A DNA stretch of 64,000 bases from CAZGRP01 sp964527995. Lineage in GTDB: Bacteria; Zhuqueibacterota; Zhuqueibacteria; Oceanimicrobiales; CAZGRP01. The DNA lies in the NCBI GenBank assembly GCA_964527995.1, contig CAZGRP010000024.1, positions 1 to 64,000 on the forward strand. The letters are read 5' to 3'. Shown one piece after another: positions 8,019 through 15,990 of the stretch (the first letter of the stretch is position 1; every line of letters starts with the position of its first letter). The position numbers and the translations under genes were made by a program. The notes under the pieces were generated by a model that was not told the origin of the DNA, made no database searches, and worked only from the letters and a program-made list of their open reading frames with translations.

Positions 8019-8429
8019 ATGCTGATGCGCGACTTCCTGACAGAACGGCGGCTGTGGCAGCTACCGGGCATGATTGCCACCATCGACTGCCAGACGCTGA
8101 AAGCCAAGCTCGACCGTGGCGAGCGGATTCGTCTGGTGGAAGTTTCTCGCCCCGAGGAATACAACAGCCAGCACCTGCCTGGTGCCATCAACATCCCCCT
8201 GACAGAGCTGCGCCAGCGGGCACCCCAGGAACTCAGCAAGTACGATCAGATCGTGGTCTACGCCGGCGGAAAGGATGCCGGCGCGGGTCTGTCGGCGGTA
8301 CGCGCGCTGCAGGAGATGGGCTTCGTCAATATCTACTATTTGGCTGCCGGCAAGCAAGACTGGCTGGAGGCTGGGTTCCCGGTCGAGGGTGTGGGTGGAG
8401 AGGAGAACGGCAGCGAGAAGAACCCGTAA
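8019..8429 (+). CDS. Rhodanese-like protein lacking the catalytic cysteine
   Basis: A 136-residue single rhodanese domain. The fold signature is clear: RLVEVSRPEEYNSQHLPGAINIP (split over residues 38-60) and the C-terminal GFVNIYYLAAGKQDWLEAGFPV segment (101-122). The active-site loop should start with Cys, but reads YAGGKDAG (81-88), with Ala82 in the Cys position. Sulfur transfer through a persulfide is therefore unlikely, and a binding or regulatory role is more probable. The ATG at 8019 has a GAGGA ribosome site 8 bases upstream. The next gene encodes a SufT/MIP18-like protein, so a link to iron-sulfur or sulfur metabolism is possible. Confidence 0.85.
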   Translation: MLMRDFLTERRLWQLPGMIATIDCQTLKAKLDRGERIRLVEVSRPEEYNSQHLPGAINIPLTELRQRAPQELSKYDQIVVYAGGKDAGAGLSAVRALQEMGFVNIYYLAAGKQDWLEAGFPVEGVGGEENGSEKNP

Positions 8430-8467
8430 TTCGACGATGTTATGGACACGGGGGTTGAATTGCGCGA

Positions 8468-8488
8468 TGCAAAGTGCAAAGTGCAAAA
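8468..8488. repeat. 7-base tandem repeat, three units
   Basis: The unit TGCAAAG occurs twice and is followed by TGCAAAA, in the spacer between the rhodanese and SufT-like genes. It is a simple repeat of unknown function. Confidence 0.6.
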
Positions 8489-8559
8489 TGAATGTCGATG
8501 TGACTTCGGCGGGTGCGTTTTCGGAGCAGATGGCTTGCCGGGGTCCGAGGAGATAGAAA

Positions 8560-8865
8560 GTGGCTGAGCTCACGAAAGAGCAGATTTTCGACGCTTTGCG
8601 AAACTGCTATGATCCCGAGATCCCCGTCAATGTGGTTGACCTGGGTCTGGTATATGATGTCGTGATTGATGACGGAAAGGTGAGCGTGAAGATGACGCTG
8701 ACATCGCCGTTTTGCCCGATTGCCGATCAGGTCGTCGAAGACGCCCGCCGGCTTGTTGCCACCGTGCCGGGTGTCAAGGAGGTCCACGTCGAGCTTGTGT
8801 GGGACCCGCCGTGGAATCCGGAGATGATGAGCTGGGCTGCAAAGGAACAGTTGGGCATGCTGTGA
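8560..8865 (+). CDS. MIP18/DUF59 family protein (SufT/PaaD-like iron-sulfur assembly factor)
   Basis: A 101-residue small DUF59 protein. Conserved features are CYDPEIPVNVVDLGLVY (16-32) and the reactive Cys52 in SPFCP. The usual VWDPPW follows at 80-85. Family members help deliver iron-sulfur clusters to client proteins or assist oxygenase assembly. The start is GTG, with GAGGAGA 5-6 bases before it. It follows the Cys-less rhodanese gene by 130 bases. A Rieske protein, an iron-sulfur client, is encoded divergently nearby. Confidence 0.9.
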   Translation: MAELTKEQIFDALRNCYDPEIPVNVVDLGLVYDVVIDDGKVSVKMTLTSPFCPIADQVVEDARRLVATVPGVKEVHVELVWDPPWNPEMMSWAAKEQLGML

Positions 8866-9022
8866 GAGCGTGAAGGTCGCACCGGCCTTGCTCTCCGCGG
8901 GGCGACGCGAAGTGAACGGAGATCTGTCTTGGAGGAACGGATTCTGAGCGACACGAGTGAGGTTGTGGAACCTTGTTTCTTGTGCGCTGGGAACCGTTTG
9001 CAAGGACGTATCAGCTACCCAC

Positions 9023-9056
9023 GGGGAGGTTGGAACTCGGCAGCCTCCCCTTTTTT
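9023..9056 (+). terminator. Rho-independent terminator
   Basis: GGGGAGG (9023-9029) pairs with CCTCCCC (9044-9050), extended by three inner pairs around an 8-base loop, and is followed directly by six T. It closes the rhodanese/SufT-like transcript and separates it from the DUF488 gene. Confidence 0.85.
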
Positions 9057-9084
9057 GTGAGTCAAGATCAACCATGAGAATGCC

Positions 9085-9489
9085 ATGATCCTCGTGAAGG
9101 ACGCTTTTGCCAGGCCAAAGCCTCAGGACGGCGAGCGTATCCTCGTCGAGTTGTTTTGGCCACACGAACTGTTGACGTACTACGCCAAAGTCGATCGCTG
9201 GCTCAAAGAGCTGGGGCCCACCTACGATCTCCAGCGCTTCCACTTCGACAAAGCCAACTGGAGCGACTACTGCCGCCGCTACAAGGAGGAATTGCGGCAC
9301 CCGGACAAGCGCCCATTGCTGGAGGAGATCGCTCGCAGGGCGCAGGCGGGAACGGTGACGTTGCTGTACGGCAACCGTGACCCGCGCTTCAACAATGCCC
9401 TGATCGTCAAGGAGTTCCTCGAGGAGGAATACCTCAGAAAGTCGAAAGCCCGCGAGGAGCGGCTGGCACAGGAATCTGGCCGAGACTGA
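9085..9489 (+). CDS. DUF488 family protein (YeaO-like)
   Basis: A 134-residue soluble protein matching the short DUF488 type. It has VDRWLKELGPTYDLQRFHFD near 37-56, FHFDKANWSDYCRRYKEEL near 53-71 and the C-terminal GTVTLLYGNRDPRFNNALIV near 93-112. The biochemical function of this family is not established. The ATG at 9085 is chosen because an ATG at 9074 runs straight into a stop. It is the first gene after the terminator at 9056. The dehydrogenase gene follows 93 bases later. Confidence 0.85.
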   Translation: MILVKDAFARPKPQDGERILVELFWPHELLTYYAKVDRWLKELGPTYDLQRFHFDKANWSDYCRRYKEELRHPDKRPLLEEIARRAQAGTVTLLYGNRDPRFNNALIVKEFLEEEYLRKSKAREERLAQESGRD

Positions 9490-9582
9490 CACCGGGGCGC
9501 GTGAGGACCTGTTGGCGGCGGGCAGTGTGGAGCCAGGGCATCGCAGCTACGCTTTATCTGACAACCAAACCGCGGAGGACTG

Positions 9583-10584
9583 ATGGCAGTCGGCGATTGC
9601 AATGTTTTCGTGACACGCCGGATCCCCGAACCCGGGATCGACATGTTGCGGCAGCACTGTATGACGGTCGAGGTCAACCCCGACGACCGCGTGTTGAGTC
9701 GCGAAGAGCTCCTGCAGGCGGTGCGCGGCCGCCACGGCTTGCTCACGCTGTTGACCGACAAGATCGATGCCGAGGTCATGGATGCGGCTGGCCCGCAATG
9801 CCGCGTCATCGCCAACTACGCCGTTGGGTTCGACAACGTCGACCTGCGTGCAGCCACCGAGCGCGGCATCATGGTCACCAACACGCCCGGTGTTCTCACC
9901 GATGCCACCGCCGAACATGCCTGGGCGCTGTTGTTTGCGGTCAGCCGCCGGGTGGTGGAAGCGGACACATACACGCGGGCCGGCAGGTACAAAGGTTGGG
10001 CACCGATGCTCTTTCTGGGCGCCGAAGTCGCTGGTGCCACCCTTGGCCTCGTTGGTGCTGGCCGAATCGGAACTGCCATGGCCCTCAAGTCAGCCGGTTT
10101 CGGCATGAAGGTCCTCTACGCCGACGCCGCCAGCAACAAAGTTTTGGACGAAGAGCTCGGCGCCCGACGGGTGTCGATGGACGAACTGCTTCGTCAGGCC
10201 GACTTCATTTCCGTTCATGTGCCGCTGACACCGGAGACGCACCATCTGTTCGACGCAGCCGCCTTTGCAAAGATGAAAAAGACGGCCTACCTCATCAATA
10301 CGTCCCGTGGACCGGTGATCGATGAGGCAGCGCTGGCCGAAGCCCTCAAGACAGGCGAAATCGCCGGGGCGGCCCTGGACGTCTTTGAGGAGGAACCCAA
10401 GGTTCATCCCGGCCTTCTCGATTTGGACAACGTCGTGTTGACGCCGCACATCGCCAGCGCCACCGTCACTGCGCGCACGAAAATGGCGACGACAGCGGCG
10501 CAAAACCTGATTGCGGCCCTGGAAGGCCGCCGGCCACCGAATCTTCTCAATCCGGAAGTGATGGAAAAATCCGTCCACGATTGA
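9583..10584 (+). CDS. D-isomer-specific 2-hydroxyacid dehydrogenase (glyoxylate/hydroxypyruvate reductase type)
   Basis: A 333-residue NAD(P)-dependent oxidoreductase. The nucleotide-binding motif GAGRIG is at 158-163. The catalytic triad of the family is present: Arg242 in NTSRGPVID, Glu271 in FEEEP, and His289 in LTPHIASAT. The sequence around NYAVGFDNVDL and GIMVTNTPGVLTDATAEHA is typical of the GyaR/GhrB glycerate dehydrogenase branch, which reduces glyoxylate or hydroxypyruvate. GGAGGA lies just before the ATG. It precedes the encapsulin gene by 58 bases. Its C-terminus (EVMEKSVHD) shows no encapsulin targeting peptide. Confidence 0.93.
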   Translation: MAVGDCNVFVTRRIPEPGIDMLRQHCMTVEVNPDDRVLSREELLQAVRGRHGLLTLLTDKIDAEVMDAAGPQCRVIANYAVGFDNVDLRAATERGIMVTNTPGVLTDATAEHAWALLFAVSRRVVEADTYTRAGRYKGWAPMLFLGAEVAGATLGLVGAGRIGTAMALKSAGFGMKVLYADAASNKVLDEELGARRVSMDELLRQADFISVHVPLTPETHHLFDAAAFAKMKKTAYLINTSRGPVIDEAALAEALKTGEIAGAALDVFEEEPKVHPGLLDLDNVVLTPHIASATVTARTKMATTAAQNLIAALEGRRPPNLLNPEVMEKSVHD

Positions 10585-10642
10585 ACGACACGGAAGAGCG
10601 TCAGCCGGGAGCGGTAGCGAACGAAACAGGAGGATGACCTCG

Positions 10643-11488
10643 ATGAAATACCTCAATCGGGATGTGTCACCGATCGGTGACAAAGTCTGGAAGGCCATCG
10701 ATGACATCGTCGTCCAGGCGGGCCGAAGCAGCGTGGTTGGCCGGCGTATCCTGCCGCTGCGGGGCCCTTATGGGCTTGGGTTTCGGGCCATCAAGCACGG
10801 CCCCGACTCTGTCATCGCCGAACCTGTGGAGGCAGCCGAGGACCAGGCCGCCGGCGTCGTGGCCAATCGCATGTTGCCCATCCCTCAGATCTATTCTCCC
10901 TTCCGCCTGAGCATGGCGTCGGTGGAGGCCTTTGCGGCTCATGACCAGCCGCTGGATCTCGATGGTGCTTTTCGGGCCGCTCGAGCCTGTGCCCAACGGG
11001 AGGATCAACTGGTGTTTTGGGGTGATGAGGCCCTCGGCATCTCCGGTCTTCTCAGCCTGAAGGGACGTCACGAAGTGAAGATTGGCAATTGGGATACGGT
11101 AGGCGCGGCGATTGACGACGTGCTCAAAGCGATCACACACCTGGATCGTCACGGCTTTACCGGTCCGTATGCTCTGGCCGTGGGGCCGGCGTTGTTCAAT
11201 GCGTTGCTACGCAAGTATCCCGACAGCGACGTCGTGCAGTTGGAACACCTGCGCAGTTTTATCACCGAGGGGATCGTCAAGGCGCCGATGCTGGGCAACG
11301 ACGGTGTGCTCATCGATGCCAGTGTCGGGCTGAACGAAATCGTCGTCGGTCAGGACCTGGTGACCGCCTTTGCAGGCGTCGAGGGTCTGTACTACCGTTT
11401 CACTGTCATGGAGAGCGTACTGCCGCGCATCAAGGTGCCTGAGGCGATCTGTGTGCTGAGCGGCGGATCTACCGGCAAGAAATCGTGA
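10643..11488 (+). CDS. Family 1 encapsulin nanocompartment shell protein
   Basis: A 281-residue protein related to linocin M18/Thermotoga encapsulin, with an HK97-like phage capsid fold. Matching landmarks are the N-terminal arm MKYLNRDVSPIGDKVW (1-16), GRRILPLRGPYGLGF (33-47), FWGDEALGISGLLS (125-138), GPYALAVGPALFNALL (174-189) and the late IVVGQDLVTAF (233-243). Such proteins self-assemble into protein cages that enclose a cargo enzyme. The ATG at 10634 is rejected because AGGAGG abuts it; from 10643 the spacing is 9 bases. The usual upstream cargo gene (ferritin-like, peroxidase or hemerythrin) is absent. The adjacent gene, 7 bases downstream, encodes proline dehydrogenase, which makes it the first candidate partner. 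Confidence 0.92.
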   Translation: MKYLNRDVSPIGDKVWKAIDDIVVQAGRSSVVGRRILPLRGPYGLGFRAIKHGPDSVIAEPVEAAEDQAAGVVANRMLPIPQIYSPFRLSMASVEAFAAHDQPLDLDGAFRAARACAQREDQLVFWGDEALGISGLLSLKGRHEVKIGNWDTVGAAIDDVLKAITHLDRHGFTGPYALAVGPALFNALLRKYPDSDVVQLEHLRSFITEGIVKAPMLGNDGVLIDASVGLNEIVVGQDLVTAFAGVEGLYYRFTVMESVLPRIKVPEAICVLSGGSTGKKS

Positions 11489-11495
11489 GGCGCTC

Positions 11496-12398
11496 TTGAG
11501 CATACTGGACAGTTTCGTTGTTACAACACTCCCCTATGTTCCGAAACCAATAGTTCGGAGATTCTCTCAGCGCTATATCGCAGGCGAAACCGTAGATGAC
11601 GCAGTCCGGGTGGTGCGCGAGCTCAACCAGATGGGGTTTATGGTCACCCTGGATGTGCTCGGGGAGCATGTCACCGACCGGAAGCTGGCGCTTCAGGCCG
11701 TGGAGGACTATCTTCACCTGCTCGACACGATTTCCGAACAGCAACTGGATGCCAACATATCGGTCAAGCTGACACAGTTTGGCCTGAAAGTCGATAAACG
11801 GTTTTGCCTGGAGAACGCGGAGCGTGTGGCAGTCGCAGCCCTGGAGCATGGCAACTTCATGCGCATCGATATGGAGGATTCCACATGCACCAGCGACACT
11901 CTGGACATCTATCTCACTTTGCGTCGCAAGCTGCCCAACATCGGGGTGGTTCTGCAAGCCTATATGAGACGCAGTTTGGATGACATCCGCCGGCTGTCGC
12001 AGGAACTGGGCGAGCCACTGAACATCCGGGTCTGCAAAGGCATTTATGTTGAGCCGCGCCGGATCGCCTACAAGGACAAAGGCGTGATCGTCGAGAACTT
12101 TGGCTGGCTCATCGAGGAGCTGTTCAAGAGAAAGGCCTACGTGGGCATTGCCACGCACGACGAGCGGACGATCTGGAAGGGTCTTCGCCTCATTGATCGC
12201 TACGGCCTTGGACCCGAGGAGTATGAGTTTCAGATGCTGCTGGGGGTCGACTCGGAGCTTGCCGCTGTGTTGCGCGATGCCGGCCATCGTGTGCGGATCT
12301 ACGTTCCTTTCGGGTCGCACTGGTATCAGTACTCCCTGCGCCGCCTGCGGGAAAACCCGGAAATCGCCGGATACGTGTTTCGGAACTTGTTTACGTAG
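11496..12398 (+). CDS. Proline dehydrogenase
   Basis: A 300-residue FAD-dependent PRODH barrel, the monofunctional bacterial type, oxidising L-proline to pyrroline-5-carboxylate. Landmarks in order are SVKLTQFG, MRIDMED, VVLQAYMRRS, IRVCKGIY, YVGIATHDE, EFQMLLG, RIYVPFG and the substrate-binding WYQYSLRRLREN close to the end. The start is TTG, with GAGG overlapping the stop of the encapsulin gene, so the two are almost certainly co-translated. No pyrroline-5-carboxylate dehydrogenase gene lies in the window. Neither end shows a known encapsulin cargo-loading peptide (GSL-type). Whether the enzyme is packaged is open. Confidence 0.92.
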   Translation: MSILDSFVVTTLPYVPKPIVRRFSQRYIAGETVDDAVRVVRELNQMGFMVTLDVLGEHVTDRKLALQAVEDYLHLLDTISEQQLDANISVKLTQFGLKVDKRFCLENAERVAVAALEHGNFMRIDMEDSTCTSDTLDIYLTLRRKLPNIGVVLQAYMRRSLDDIRRLSQELGEPLNIRVCKGIYVEPRRIAYKDKGVIVENFGWLIEELFKRKAYVGIATHDERTIWKGLRLIDRYGLGPEEYEFQMLLGVDSELAAVLRDAGHRVRIYVPFGSHWYQYSLRRLRENPEIAGYVFRNLFT

Positions 12399-12878
12399 AT
12401 CGTAAGGAGTTTGCTCTCCGGCGGCACCGCACGCAATTCGACCACCTGCCACGGTTTCTCTCCTTCTTGCACGCTTCCAAGGGGTTCGAGCTTCTTCACC
12501 GCGCCGAGCTGCCCTGGACAACTTCCCAGACTGAAAGCGACTTTTTCGGGGAATGATCGGCCGCCGCAGGTGCTGCGGTTGGCCTGATTCAGCGGACGGG
12601 CCGTGTCCCAGGCGTGGCTTCTCTGGCTACGACAAGACCTCCGAATGTGTGGCAGATGCACCACACCTGTGGTGTTGTTTCACATAGTCGCTGCCAGAGG
12701 CGGAATTGGAGGGCCTCAGGCCAACCTTCGATAAAACATAAGGTTGCGAGAATGGGCCGAGAGCTGCGACTGTTGTGGCCCGGAACTTGAATCTCTCGTC
12801 TTGCACGAGGTTCATTTCTTCGCGTATCCGGACGATCTACAGATAGGCAGCCCATCCATTCCAAACAAGGAGGTCAAC
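12399..12878. other. Intergenic region with weak hairpin and a coding-like antisense stretch
   Basis: 480 bases without an assured gene. A small palindrome (CACCAC/GTGGTG at 12659-12674, then TTGTTT) could be a weak terminator. AGGAGG at 12869-12874 serves the following lipoprotein gene. The first 160 bases read on the minus strand look coding-like and are listed separately. A possible TTGCAC/TATCCG pair upstream of the lipoprotein has an 18-base spacer and is not convincing. Confidence 0.4.
12400..12560 (-). pseudogene. Possible remnant of a protein-coding gene
   Basis: On the minus strand this stretch translates without stops to a sequence of natural-looking composition (for example GAVKKLEPLGSV, then EKPWQVVELRAVPPESK). 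Its codons have high GC at third positions, like real genes here. It has no clear start, and it runs into the end of the proline dehydrogenase gene. I do not recognise the family. It may be a decayed gene or chance. Confidence 0.2.
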
Positions 12879-14294
12879 ATGAGAATCAGGTTTTTTCGCC
12901 ACGGTTTGGCTCTGTTCGGCTTGATCGGAGTCTTCCTCTACGCCGCCGGTTGCTCCCAGAGCCCGACGGCACCTGATCAGAATTCAGACAACTCTGCGGT
13001 GCAGATCGCTTCGAGCAACAGTGCTCAGATATACAGCACGCTCTCCTCGGTGCGGCAGATCGGCGATCTGATGCAGGGACCCCAGTCGAAACTGGGCGTG
13101 GATGTGCCCGGCCTGAACAACCCTCAACAGGCCGTCCGCTTCGCACGCCAGGTGGTGCGCAACTCCTTTTCCCTGGCTGAGGTCAATCCGAAGGTATTTG
13201 CCAAGACCCAAGGCGCGCTGTCCGATACCCTCGTCTGGGACATCACCATCACAGACACTGTGCGCGGCTTTTCGGCCCGAACCAGCCTGTTCTACGACCC
13301 GCAGACCGGCAAGGGTCGCCTTTTCTACGTACGCTTCAATTTCGACGACCGGCACCGGCTGAGCTACGACTCATCAGAGGTCCGGCTGGATCTCAACTTC
13401 ACCCTCTACAACGACGCCGACGACGTCGTTCTTTCCTTGGAGAATCTCAAACGCTACAAGCCCGGCAGGCTCCTCAAAGAGGAGAGCGTCAGTGTGGTGC
13501 TGGACCCGTACGAGCCGGGTACCGAACCACAAGGTGGAGTGATCGAAAGCAATATCACCTATAGCGATTCCAGTTCGATCACCTCGACGCACTCGCGTCT
13601 GGAGTATCACGAAGGTAGCGGCGGAAGCTGGTCGAAGCAGGTGCAATACTCGGACGGCACCAGCAGCAGCGAAGCGGTCACCTTCGCCGCCGACGGTACG
13701 GGCACCTTCGAGGAGGTCCATCGCAACGGCACACGTGTCTCCGGAACCTTCGACAGCGCCGACAAAGACGGGCAGGGGAGCTACACAAAGGACACGACAT
13801 TCCCTCCAGGGCACGACCCGGTTTCGATTCACGAGGCGGGCCAGTTCACACAGAACCAGAGCGACTCGACCCTGCATGGCACGTTCGAAGAGGAAGTCCG
13901 TTTCAAAGACGGCTCGGTGCGCCGGCAGAGCGTTGTGGTGGACGAAGCGATTTCCAATGGTATCAAGACCACGACCCTGACGATCACGAAGTCCGACGGC
14001 AGCAGTGGGAAGATCACCGTCGTCGATAAACCGGAAGTGGATGAGGTTTCCGGCGAATGGACGAACACGGACGGTACGTTTCTGGTGTTCACCGCTGAAG
14101 CCTATCCGGATGGAAGCGCTCACCTGGAATTCAAACTGTACGCTTCCAAAGCCGCTTTTGAGAACGGCGAAGACCCCATCGCCAGCGGCCAGTTCAATTT
14201 CTTCCCCGATGGCTCTGGCCAGGGCAACGTAGCCGAGGGCGGACAGGAGCACAGCGTGAATGTCGAGTCCGACGGCACGGTGAGCGAAGGGTAG
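12879..14294 (+). CDS. Lipoprotein with repetitive beta-rich body
   Basis: A 471-residue predicted lipoprotein with lipobox YAAGC (Cys25), then a Ser/Asn/Gln-rich linker. The middle and C-terminal half is built of short glycine/aspartate turns recurring as DGT or DGS every 15-25 residues, resembling MORN or toxin-type beta repeats without being a clear match. It is probably anchored to the outer membrane. AGGAGG sits 5 bases before the ATG. An in-frame extension to 12744 is rejected for lack of a ribosome site and signal peptide. It is followed, after 325 bases, by an outer-membrane protein gene. No function can be assigned. Confidence 0.75.
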   Translation: MRIRFFRHGLALFGLIGVFLYAAGCSQSPTAPDQNSDNSAVQIASSNSAQIYSTLSSVRQIGDLMQGPQSKLGVDVPGLNNPQQAVRFARQVVRNSFSLAEVNPKVFAKTQGALSDTLVWDITITDTVRGFSARTSLFYDPQTGKGRLFYVRFNFDDRHRLSYDSSEVRLDLNFTLYNDADDVVLSLENLKRYKPGRLLKEESVSVVLDPYEPGTEPQGGVIESNITYSDSSSITSTHSRLEYHEGSGGSWSKQVQYSDGTSSSEAVTFAADGTGTFEEVHRNGTRVSGTFDSADKDGQGSYTKDTTFPPGHDPVSIHEAGQFTQNQSDSTLHGTFEEEVRFKDGSVRRQSVVVDEAISNGIKTTTLTITKSDGSSGKITVVDKPEVDEVSGEWTNTDGTFLVFTAEAYPDGSAHLEFKLYASKAAFENGEDPIASGQFNFFPDGSGQGNVAEGGQEHSVNVESDGTVSEG

Positions 14295-14619
14295 GTTTAC
14301 AGGCCTGGTTTACACGCAGGCGATAGGAGGCCGGTCACGGATGCACGCATAGAGCCGGAGCTTGTTCGCGGCACCATTCGCGCATCTGTGGCCGGCGCCT
14401 CAGACACACCCACCACGGCACGGTGGCGAGTTGACCAGCCCGCAGCACCCGCGGGCCAATGCTGGAGGTAGCTCGGACGCTGTACGTCTCCACTCCCTGT
14501 TTACAGTCATTTATCTTGCTCTTGTCTTTTTTCTGTCCTACATTGGATACCCCATGAAGACAGCTTTCCATCCTCCCCTGCAGGCGCCGCCAGCTATGCA
14601 AGAGGGTACCTCCGAATCA
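14295..14619. other. Intergenic region with promoter
   Basis: 325 bases between the lipoprotein and the Omp85-like gene. It holds the promoter at 14516-14544. The open frame continuing upstream of 14620 crosses this promoter and shows no conserved features, so it is treated as leader. Confidence 0.5.
14516..14544 (+). promoter_or_regulatory. Putative promoter of the Omp85/DUF4390/NtrY genes
   Basis: TTGCTC (14516-14521) and TACATT (14539-14544) are separated by 17 bases. The predicted transcription start near 14551 lies too close to an ATG at 14554 to use it, which favours a start at 14596 or 14620. Confidence 0.5.
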
Positions 14620-15990
14620 ATGCCTTGGCAGAGATCTGCGCCGCATGCCCGGTTCAACGTCGTCGCCCTCCTTTGCACGCTGGCGATCGCTCTGTTCCTG
14701 TGGCCGCAGCCGCTTCAGGCCCAACGGCCGGACACCACCCGCAGCCTCATCACCGAAGCGATCGAGATCGTCGGTAACACCAAGACGCGGAAAGACGTCA
14801 TTCTGCGCTACGTCGCCTTCCGTCCTGGCGAACCGGTTGATGCCCGGGCCATCGATGCCAGCTACCAGCGATTGACTCAAACCAATTTCTTCAAGGAGGT
14901 CAGTTTCTACACCCGCCCCGGGTCGAAGAAGGGCAACGTCGTCGTGGTCATCGAGGTCAAGGAGCGCCACGGCCCCTATTTCCAGTTGGCTGGCGGCTAC
15001 AGCGACCTCAACGGCTGGTACTTCGTGCCAGCAAGCTTGCGGTTCGACAACCTTTTCGGGAAGGGGAATTTCATGGGTCTGGGTTGGTTCATCGGCGATC
15101 GTATTTCGAGGCTCTCCCTGCAATATCGCAATCCGGGCATTTTCGACGGCAACGCCGTGCTGGATGCGGAGCTCTTTGGCGGCAACCTGGACTTCATCCA
15201 CTATCTTGGACGCCGCAAGGCAAGCCAGAACGTGGGTTTCGGCGGATTCCGATTTCGCCTGAAGGGCAGGCGCGGTCTGGCGCGCTATCTTTTCTTTGCC
15301 TATCGTGCCGAGACCTACGACCCTGATCGCACCGTCAAGCTGACGGAGACCGATTCGATCCTGGCGACACTGCCTGCCGAGATCAGCGACGACATATCCA
15401 AGACCAAAATCGGGGCGTTCTCGGTCGGGTTGCAGGCCGACCTCAGGGACAACCCCATCTTTCCGACCCGGGGCATCTGGGGGGCACTTTCGGGCGAGTT
15501 GGCCCACGATCAGGTGGGCAGCGAACGGGAGTTCTACAAGCTGACGCTGGATGCCCGGTTCTATCAGCGGCTCTTCGGGCATCAAGTCGTCGCCCTTCAT
15601 GTGAAAGGCGGCTACGCCAGCAAGAACGCGCCTTTCTACGAACGCTTCTACCTCGGCGGAGCCAACTCACTTCGCGGCTACCCCGACCGGCGATTGACGC
15701 CCGTCGGCTGGGGCACCAAATTGCTTCTGACCAATACGGAGCTGCGGTTTCCGCTGTCGAGCCGGAACTTCCCGCGCCACAGCGCCACCGCCGTGCTGTT
15801 TTTCGACGCTGGCGGCATCTGGCGCAACGGGCAGACGCCCCGTCTGCGCGATCTCTACACCGCCCTGGGTTTCGGCTTTCGCCTGAAGCTGCCGGTGGTT
15901 GGCACCACCCGGTTTGACTTCTCTTTTCCACTCAATCGCATCGACGAGAACGACTTTCAGTTTCATGTATCGCTGGGGCAGACTTTTTGA
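14620..15990 (+). CDS. Outer-membrane Omp85 family protein with one POTRA domain
   Basis: A 456-residue protein with a signal peptide (hydrophobic run then PQPLQAQ). One POTRA-like domain (about residues 40-115, beginning ITEAIEIVGNTKTRKDVIL) precedes a 16-strand-type barrel. The Omp85 signature FYLGGANSLRGYP lies near 345-357, containing the RGY of loop 6, and the chain ends in Phe (SLGQTF) as outer-membrane barrels do. Omp85 proteins insert or export other envelope proteins. Having one POTRA sets it apart from BamA (five) and TamA (three). In-frame ATGs at 14554 and 14596 are alternatives. It overlaps the DUF4390 gene by 4 bases. Confidence 0.85.
   Translation: MPWQRSAPHARFNVVALLCTLAIALFLWPQPLQAQRPDTTRSLITEAIEIVGNTKTRKDVILRYVAFRPGEPVDARAIDASYQRLTQTNFFKEVSFYTRPGSKKGNVVVVIEVKERHGPYFQLAGGYSDLNGWYFVPASLRFDNLFGKGNFMGLGWFIGDRISRLSLQYRNPGIFDGNAVLDAELFGGNLDFIHYLGRRKASQNVGFGGFRFRLKGRRGLARYLFFAYRAETYDPDRTVKLTETDSILATLPAEISDDISKTKIGAFSVGLQADLRDNPIFPTRGIWGALSGELAHDQVGSEREFYKLTLDARFYQRLFGHQVVALHVKGGYASKNAPFYERFYLGGANSLRGYPDRRLTPVGWGTKLLLTNTELRFPLSSRNFPRHSATAVLFFDAGGIWRNGQTPRLRDLYTALGFGFRLKLPVVGTTRFDFSFPLNRIDENDFQFHVSLGQTF

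Noticed and set aside
9000..9056. Riboswitch upstream of the DUF488 gene
   Set aside because: The only clear structure is one hairpin with a T run, and it fits a plain terminator of the preceding genes. No conserved aptamer pattern is visible.
12478..12520. tRNA-like GGTTCGAGC sequence
   Set aside because: The bases around the TTCGA do not form a T-arm stem, and no acceptor stem can be drawn.
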